Translations under genes and position numbers: made by a program
The notes under the pieces: generated by a model
What the model was told of the DNA's origin: nothing
The model's database searches: none
Seen by the model: the letters and a program-made list of their open reading frames with translations, nothing else
Shown: positions 58,701-64,000 of the stretch, in pieces
Numbering within the stretch: the stretch's first letter is position 1
How the letters are laid out: each line of letters starts with the position of its first letter
Source: Paraescarpia echinospica
Taxonomy: Eukaryota > Annelida > Polychaeta > Sabellida > Siboglinidae
Direction: 5' to 3'
Length of the DNA stretch: 64,000 nucleotides
NCBI GenBank assembly: GCA_020002185.1
Contig: CM034541.1
Coordinates: 25,271,402 to 25,335,401, forward strand

Positions 58701-61700
58701 TGCGAAACCAAAATCAGTGTCATGAAATCAAAGACAAAGATGAAAGATGCTAGTGGTCCCAAGATTATGATTTATGAAGATCTACCATCCCTCAGAAGCA
58801 AACTGCTGCGTGAAGTGAAGAACGTTGTCTCTGTGAAATACGCATTCTCCTGTGACGGCCGCGTTCACTGCTTGGTCATAGTGAATGGTCAAGAGAAGAA
58901 AGTGACGATTGTCAACCCAGACAACCTATTCAAGCTGGAATGGGACGCAGATAAGATCCAGCGAACGGGGCTCTACATGAGTGGTTAATACACTCCAGAC
59001 TTATTTATATAACAATACACCAAGTATTATCATTAAAAATTTACATCCACAGTCTATATGGTTTTTCAACATACACAACATTTTTTTTTTAAATTATTAA
59101 TCCAGTTGTCGTATTCATATTGCTTTATTTGTAATTTATAATACATATTGAAATATATACCTAAGTATCCATATGTACGTCAATGTGTACACGAGTACAT
59201 ATAATCAGTCCTTGTATTATGTATGTATGTATGTTGATACATTGGTAATCATCAACTATAAAGTCAAGTCGTGCTATTCTGATTTGTGACATGTAAATTT
59301 TGTTGTTTATATTTATGGGGTGGCTCCTGTGCTAGTGATATATATCTTAATGGGAGTCTCCCGACCTTATCAACTAATTACGGTATTTATTGTATACATT
59401 GATTCTGGGTTCTGATAATAGTTTATTTAAATTGTTTAAAACGTAATACAATGGCTTCAGAAAATGTCTTTCTTCGCATAACAACATTGTGTTCTTTTCT
59501 TATAACACATTCTGGTTGTTTTACTAATCTATTTTTAGAAAAGTATAATTTTATTTTTAATCAGATGCAAATAGTTTGGGAAGCCATCTTCTGCATCTGT
59601 ATGTGCATGCGTGTATGTGTGGTGCCATCTTTAGGCCGGGCAGTTTTGTTAGTTATTATTAACAAATAAACCTATGTTCAAGTTATCGTATTGCTTGCTG
59701 TGGTTGAACTGGACTAATGCAAGTGTACAGGGCTGTTGACTGAAAGTAAAGTTTTTACATTTTTCCAGAGTTTGACGACCCTCTGGAAAGGCATTGGTAG
59801 CACCCTGATGGTCAAGGGCATCGGGGTGGCCACAGAGTCAGTCATAAGTGAACTTACACCCCTACCAAGGTACGTACCCCTACCAAGGTACGTACCCCTA
59901 CCAAGGTACGTACCCCTACCAAGGTACGTACCCCTACCAAGGTACGTACCCCTACCAAGGTACGTACCCCTACCAAGGTATGCACCCCTACCAATGTACG
60001 TACTGGACCAGGCAGAGTATGGTGCTCCATGGTATACGTACTTGGTTGTGGTCACATTCTGTAATGGAGTACATTTTTGTTTCATCAAGTCACATCTAGA
60101 GTTGAAGGGTAATTATTGGTTCACTGGTATAGTTGTACATGTACTTAGTGTCATTCACTGACTCTGTTTTGAATCAACTGACTCCAAGGCCACATGATGG
60201 TGCCACCCTAAGTTATAGTTTGGAATTTTTTTCCTATTTGCTATTCCTGCATACTATCGCAATAGTTAGGACACTGGTTACTGCAATAGTAATACAGCTA
60301 TCGCAATAGTTAGGACACTGGTTACTGCAATAGTAATACAGCTATCGCAATAGTTAGGACACTGGTTACTGCAATAGTAATACAGCTATCGCAACAGTTA
60401 GGACACTGGTTACTGCAATAGTAATACAGCTATCGCAACAGTTAGGACACTGGTTACTGCAATAGTAATACAGCTATCGCAACAGTTAGGACACTGGTTA
60501 CTGCAACAGTAATACAGCTATCGCAATAGTTAGGACACTGGTTACTGCAATAGTAATACAGCTATTGCAATACTAGTACCACAACGCAATAGTACAACTC
60601 TCCCAAATAGTCACCCCTATTTGTTGTATTTTCAGAGAGGTGAACAGACACAGTTCCTTAAAGAAGCTGACAGAACACATATTTCTGAAAGGGTAAGTTC
60701 AAACACATTTTAAAAAGGTTGTGCCATGATGACCGTATGTACTGGGGCACTGTGTGTTTTTGGACACCCTAAAAATCTACACAAAATAATTTTTCTGTAC
60801 CATATGGGTCCAGGCACCTGTTATTTTTACATACATCCTGTCCATAATGAGTGTTTCCGGGCACCAGCAATTATTTTTTACTGTATGTTTTCGGCCATCT
60901 TATGTTTTAGTTGTCATAGTTTGATCAATCAGACAAGTTATATTTGATACTAAATTACAAGAATACAAAACAGGCTACGTACTTAAACTACTCTTGTTTG
61001 TAATTTGCTCAATCAGACTAGTTATATTTGGTAACAGAATGCAAGAATACAAAACAGGCTACATACTTAAATATGCTTTTGGTAATATGTTATGTGAATA
61101 GTTTAAGTAATGTATGGACTTGGTTTAAAAAAAAAACTGCATGCTGTTACTATGGTCCAAAATTAGCATTTTAATATATAGATATACAACTGTAATTTGG
61201 CATAGAATTTGATTGGTTGTTTCCTGTTTCAGATTGAGCCTCATTGTGATCACGCCGTTCTACGCCGCCAGTCTCGTTGAGAGTGTTCAAGTGAGTGAAG
61301 TCACACAAGGAAGTATTCAGCAACTGTCATATCAGTCCTACTGGTTATGCCTGCTTTTGAAAGGCATTTCTAGTGTACCGCATCACTATAAACTGGCATC
61401 TCACAACTGGTCTAGTTTAACCTCACTGTATTTTATATTTAATTCAACTGCAAAATATATGTAGATGTCATGTATATATTGTGTTATTTATTATAGCAAC
61501 CTGATCTGTAGATTTATGTGTTGAAAGTTACATTTTGAGGCCATGTTTTCTGCCTAAATCAGGGCTTCATTCCAGGAAGATGAAAAGCTTTGTTAGCCAA
61601 TTGCAAAGCATGTTCGTTGCTATTCAGAACTGTCGTACATGAAAAGTTTATAGTTGCATTCTGAGTTAAACTACCATTTTTAACTGTTTAAGAAACTATG

Positions 61701-64000
61701 TAGAACATAAAAAAATATTAAAATACTTATTTTGTCATACTTGCTACCATATATGTCACTTTAGCATTTGGTGTTGAACTGATGAGGCCATCCCTAATAA
61801 GCAAGCTGTTGTTACGTCAGAGTGAGATCGCGAGTGAACGACCTGGCGTCTTCGACTGTCTGAGGGAGGGAACGTCACGACTACTGAGTATGAGTTCGAA
61901 GCAGATGACACGTCTACTGCCCGTCTGGAAGCTCTTCTTCCCCACGGTTACCTACGGCCTGCTCCACTACGTCATCTCATCCCTGGCACAGTACACAGTG
62001 CTGGTGTCTGTCAGGGCCGACATGACGGAACGCAAGGTACGCCAGGACCGGAACACACAACTCTTGCGTTCCTGTTCTAAACGGAAAACATTTTGGTCTG
62101 TTCTGATCAGAGATGGATTGTAATTGTGTTTTCAAGTAATTGTACTCGTACTCTATTGTTTTGGTCAAAAAGTCAATGCTTCTCTACTTTGCCAAAGTAA
62201 TCATGATTACTGTCATGATTACAAGTTTTACTACATATTTATTTCGTCCATGGGACCATTTCACTGTCACTCTTATATGCTCATATTGGACCATTTCACT
62301 GACACTCTTATATGCTCATATTGGACCATTTCACTGACACTCTTATATGCTCATATTGGACCTTTTCACTGACACTCTTATATGCTCACATTGGACCATT
62401 TCACTGACACTCCTATTTGCTCATATGGGACCATTTCACTGACACTCTTATATGCTCATATAGGACCTTTTCACTGACACTCTTATATGCTCATATGGGA
62501 CCATTTCACTGTCACTCTTATATGCGCTCATGTTGGACCATTTCACTGACACTCTTATATGCTCATATGGGACCATTTCACTGACACTCTTATATGCTCA
62601 TATGGGACCATTTCACTGTCACTCCTATTTGCTCATATGGGACCATTTCACTGACACTCTTATACGCTCATATGGGACCATTTTACTGACACTCTTATAT
62701 GTTCATATGGGACCATTTCACTGTCACTCCTATTTGCTCATATGGGACCATTTCACTGACACTCTTATATGCTCATATGGGACCATTTCACTGGCACTCA
62801 TATGTTCATATGGGACCATTTCACTGACACTCTTATATGCTCATATGGGACCATTTCACTGGCACTCTTATATGTTCATATGGGACCATTTTACTGACAC
62901 TCTTATACGCTCATATGGGACCATTTTACTGACACTCATATGTTCATATGGGACCATTTCACTGTCACTCCTATTTGCTCATATGGGACCATTTCACTGA
63001 CACTCTTATGTGTTCATATTGTACCATTTCACTGTCACTCTTATATGCTCATATGGGACCATTTCACTGTCACTCTTATATGCTCATATGGGACCATTTC
63101 ACTGACACTCATATGCTCATATGGGACCATTTTACTGACACTCTTATATGTTCATATGGGACCATTTCACTGTCACTCCTATTTGCTCATATGGGACCAT
63201 TTCACTGACACTCTTATACGCTCATATGGGACCATTTCACTGACACTCATATCTTCATATGGGACCATTTCACTGTCATTCTTATATGCACATATGAGAC
63301 CATAATCACTGTCACTCTTATATGCTCATATGGGAACTTTTCACTGACACTCTTATATGTTCATATTGGACCATTTCACTGTCAATCTTATATGCTCATA
63401 TGGGACCATTTCACTGGCACTCATATGGGACCATTTCACTGGCACTCTTATATGCTCATATGGGACCATTTCACTGACACTTTTATATGCTCATATGGGA
63501 CCATTTCACTTTCACTCTTATATGCTCATATGGGACCATTTCACTGTCACTCTTATATGCTCATATGGGACCATTTCACTGACACTCTTTTATGGGACCA
63601 TTTCACTGACACTCTTATATGCTCATATGGGACCATTTCACTGACGCTCTTATATGCTCATATGGGACCATTTCACTGATGCTCTTATGTGCTCATATGG
63701 GACCATTTCACTGATGCTCTTATATGCTCATATGGGACCATTTCACTGACGCTCTTATATGCTCATATGGGACCATTTCACTAACACTTATATGCTCATA
63801 TGGGACCATTTCACTGACACACTTATATGCTCATATGGGACCATTTCACTGACACTCTTATATGCTCATATGGGACCATTTCACTGACACTCTTATATGC
63901 TCATATGGGACCATTTCACTGACACTCTTATACGCTGATTGGGACCATTTCACTGACACTCTTGTTCGCTCATATCGGACCATTTCACTTATACGCTCAT
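52631..64000 (+). CDS. SLC25A46: SLC25A46 gene (exons 1-8; 3' end outside window)
   Basis: SLC25A46 is a mitochondrial carrier family member without known transport activity. It sits in the outer mitochondrial membrane and acts in mitochondrial fission/fusion balance and cristae organisation; yeast Ugo1 is a relative. Eight exons join in matching phases: 52631-52796, 55594-55636, 56652-56709, 57798-57875, 59769-59869, 60636-60692, 61233-61290, 61821-62036. They give 259 codons that follow the vertebrate protein colinearly. Landmarks are EQLHRFAGLGIGLAS, HPMIVLRRQCQ, MTPFTLF, LWKGIGSTLMVKG, ISELTPLPREV, TPFYAASLVESVQ and FFPTVTYGLLHYVISSL. The known protein is about 418 residues, so roughly 150 codons remain beyond 64000. 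The donor of exon 5 is duplicated in tandem (see 59864-60000). Introns carry element B twice, LINE pieces and minisatellites. Confidence 0.95.
52867..53331 (+). mobile_element. Element B copy 4
   Basis: 465 bp, GGGGTCAGCACACTG to CAGTGTGCTGAGCCC, in SLC25A46 intron 1. Left flank TGTA (52863-52866) does not match its own right flank (AAGT) but matches the right flank of copy 5. Confidence 0.9.
53332..54241. other. Segment between two direct copies of element B
   Basis: 910 bp with no recognised domain. A 52-codon ATG frame starts at 53376 (MSEDAFYFKYLETITENTC and on) and another frame spans 53452-53664. Flanked by B copies in direct orientation; may be cargo of a composite element or ordinary intron between two insertions. 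Confidence 0.4.
54242..54696 (+). mobile_element. Element B copy 5
   Basis: 455 bp, very close to copy 4; differences include a short indel near the ATTGTAGCTGCTG block. Right flank TGTA (54697-54700); left flank ATTT. Confidence 0.9.
54697..55593. other. SLC25A46 intron 1, remaining part
   Basis: No gene or repeat recognised. It ends in the acceptor GGATTTTCTTATTCTTATTTCAG trimmed to TTCTTATTTCAG before exon 2. Confidence 0.5.
55594..55636 (+). CDS. SLC25A46: SLC25A46 exon 2
   Basis: 43-base exon between TTCTTATTTCAG and GTGAGA. Encodes (E)QLHRFAGLGIGLA(S), the start of the carrier-like domain; the vertebrate motif is nearly identical. Confidence 0.93.
56262..56413 (+). mobile_element. 3' end fragment of CR1/L2-like LINE
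   Basis: Matches 13145-13294 (AAAATTGACACGTACCTCAG, GGCGGGATACACATAGATAA, GTCCACCTGCCATCTAGAGT, GGCAATCTTGTTAAAT). Severe 5' truncation typical of LINE insertion. In SLC25A46 intron 2. Confidence 0.8.
56652..56709 (+). CDS. SLC25A46: SLC25A46 exon 3
   Basis: 58 bases between TTCTGCGTTGCAG and GTTTGT. Encodes (S)VVSEHVLSHPMIVLRRQCQ, the first carrier helix region ending in the conserved R-R-Q-C-Q. The donor GTTTGT is weak compared with the GTAAGT/GTGAGT donors of the other exons. Confidence 0.92.
56914..57003. repeat. 90-bp AT-rich palindrome
   Basis: Arms CTACACAAAGGTATTTCCAC and GTGAAATACCTTTGTGTAG are inverted copies with one base missing; the centre is an (AT)n run that is itself self-complementary. 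Can form a cruciform or RNA hairpin in SLC25A46 intron 3. Confidence 0.9.
57105..57519. mobile_element. hAT-like MITE with 8-bp duplication
   Basis: CTAGGGTTGTAACTAT at the left and the inverse TCATTACAACCATAG at the right. Flanks CACAACAA and TACAACAA agree at seven of eight bases, fitting an 8-bp hAT-type target duplication. Inside: ATGTATCG-type palindromic motifs near both ends. In intron 3. Confidence 0.65.
57798..57875 (+). CDS. SLC25A46: SLC25A46 exon 4
   Basis: 78 bases between TTTATGCATTTCTAG and GTAAGT; 26 codons, phase 0 at both ends. Encodes VHHNAQWFHMTPFTLFLPMY and on to T-R-Q; the M-T-P-F-T core is conserved with vertebrates. Confidence 0.93.
58262..58987 (+). pseudogene. LINE ORF1 protein remnant
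   Basis: A coiled-coil-like stretch (58261-58494, then another frame with MEQYNRRENIKIVGCPEP at about 58545-58605) precedes a C-terminal domain (58722-58988) with KIMIYEDLPSLRSKLL, C-D-G-R-V-H-C-L-V and P-D-N-L-F-K-L motifs. This is the order in LINE ORF1 nucleic-acid-binding proteins: coiled coil, RRM-like, C-terminal domain. At least two frameshifts and a stop. Lies in SLC25A46 intron 4 in sense orientation; no ORF2 follows. Confidence 0.75.
58988..59768. other. SLC25A46 intron 4, remaining part
   Basis: AT-rich. No gene recognised. Short GTATGTATGTATG run near 59220. Ends in the acceptor TTTTTACATTTTTCCAG. Confidence 0.5.
59769..59869 (+). CDS. SLC25A46: SLC25A46 exon 5 (shortest form)
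   Basis: 101 bases; 33 codons plus AG. Encodes SLTTLWKGIGSTLMVKGIGV and ATESVISELTPLP(R). L-W-K-G-x-G-S-T and E-F/L-T-P-L-P-R are family hallmarks. The first donor, CCAAG|GTACGT at 59870, gives the conserved LPREV junction with exon 6. Six further donors lie downstream in the 18-bp array. Confidence 0.94.
59864..60000. repeat. 18-bp minisatellite spanning the exon 5 splice donor
   Basis: Unit GTACGTACCCCTACCAAG. AAG|GT donors follow positions 59869, 59887, 59905, 59923, 59941, 59959 and 59977; the last reads GTATGC. An eighth unit has AAT|GTACGT at 59995. Each unit is six codons (R-Y-V-P-L-P), so every donor keeps phase 2 with exon 6. Use of later donors would add multiples of six residues. 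Confidence 0.97.
60254..60575. repeat. 44-bp minisatellite, seven copies
   Basis: Unit CTATCGCAATAGTTAGGACA, then CTGGTTACTGCAATAGTAATACAG in shorter pieces. In SLC25A46 intron 5, about 60 bases before exon 6. Confidence 0.95.
60636..60692 (+). CDS. SLC25A46: SLC25A46 exon 6
   Basis: 57 bases between TTGTTGTATTTTCAG and GTAAGT. Encodes (R)EVNRHSSLKKLTEHIFLK(G), the loop and start of the next helix. Confidence 0.94.
60693..61232. other. SLC25A46 intron 6
   Basis: A ~65-base segment ending ATACAAAACAGGCTACRTACTTAAA in pieces occurs twice (about 60915-60990 and 61010-61075). Otherwise nothing recognised. Confidence 0.5.
61233..61290 (+). CDS. SLC25A46: SLC25A46 exon 7
   Basis: 58 bases between TTGTTTCCTGTTTCAG and GTGAGT. 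Encodes (G)LSLIVITPFYAASLVESVQ; the P-F-Y-x-A-S-L-x-E-x-V-Q motif is conserved. Confidence 0.95.
61291..61820. other. SLC25A46 intron 7
   Basis: AT-rich, no feature recognised. Acceptor CTGTTGTTACGTCAG. Confidence 0.5.
61821..62036 (+). CDS. SLC25A46: SLC25A46 exon 8
   Basis: 216 bases, 72 codons, phase 0 at both ends, donor AAG|GTACGC. Encodes SEIASERPGVFDCLREG, then MTRLLPVWKLFFPTVTYGL, then HYVISSLAQYTVLVSV and a charged end. The K/R-R-L-L-P and F-P-T-V motifs match vertebrate SLC25A46. The next exon is beyond the window. Confidence 0.95.
62243..64000. repeat. 35-bp minisatellite, about 50 copies, runs off the window
   Basis: Unit GGGACCATTTCACTGACACT, then CTTATATGCTCATAT. Variants: GTCACT for GACACT, TGTTCATAT, units shortened to 31-33 bp. 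Located in SLC25A46 intron 8. As 35 is not a multiple of three, one stop-free array passes through all three frames and gives repetitive ORFs with a 35-residue period; these are not genes. Confidence 0.97.

Noticed and set aside
59714..60088. Gly-Thr-Tyr-Leu-Gly-Arg repeat protein on the minus strand
   Set aside because: Shadow of the 18-bp splice-donor array of SLC25A46.
62124..63679. Repetitive His/Ile/Leu-rich ORFs
   Set aside because: Stop-free 35-bp minisatellite read through successive frames; intronic.

Overview
This is a eukaryotic nuclear window, AT-rich and intron-rich. It shows GT-AG splice sites, tRNA-derived SINEs, several LINE families, TIR elements and many minisatellites. The LINE and SINE types and the SLC25A46 sequence fit an invertebrate, most likely a lophotrochozoan such as a mollusc; that placement is inference, since nothing here is diagnostic of a species.

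Region 1 (about 0.5-38 kb, + strand) is the most unusual part. At least nine short exons with C2H2 zinc fingers, plus one without a finger (6217-6540), lie in tandem on the same strand. Each begins after an AG acceptor in frame 0 and runs to its own stop codon; none has an internal donor that it needs. They start at 536, 2754, 6217, 10923, 13506, 16944, 23249, 28522, 36576 and 37520. This is the layout of alternative last exons joined to one shared 5' part, as in insect lola or mod(mdg4) (BTB plus interchangeable C-terminal fingers). The shared 5' part is not in the window and should lie to the left. The first two exons are paralogous three- and four-finger exons (C-x2-C). The later ones carry one finger (two at 10923) of a C-x4-C-x12-H-x4-H type.

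Region 2 (the spaces between these exons, and 38-52 kb) is filled with mobile DNA: a decayed Ty3/gypsy gag-protease, four LINE lineages, a tRNA-derived SINE family with amplified heads, a piggyBac remnant, hAT-like and Harbinger-like TIR elements, a foldback element, a composite repeat carrying a reverse transcriptase fragment, and five copies of a ~440-465 bp TIR element (called element B here). Insertions are nested: B sits in the gag remnant, in the Harbinger-like element and in a SINE. An unrecognised open frame lies at 43860-44423.

Region 3 (52.6 kb to the right edge, + strand) is the mitochondrial outer-membrane gene SLC25A46. Eight coding exons (259 codons) join in perfect phase; the 3' exons lie beyond the window. 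Its exon 5 donor has been amplified into an 18-bp minisatellite, so seven in-frame AAG|GT donors stand in a row. Its introns carry two B copies around a 910-bp segment, a LINE ORF1 remnant, a 90-bp palindrome, a 44-bp minisatellite and a 35-bp minisatellite of more than 1.7 kb that runs off the right edge.
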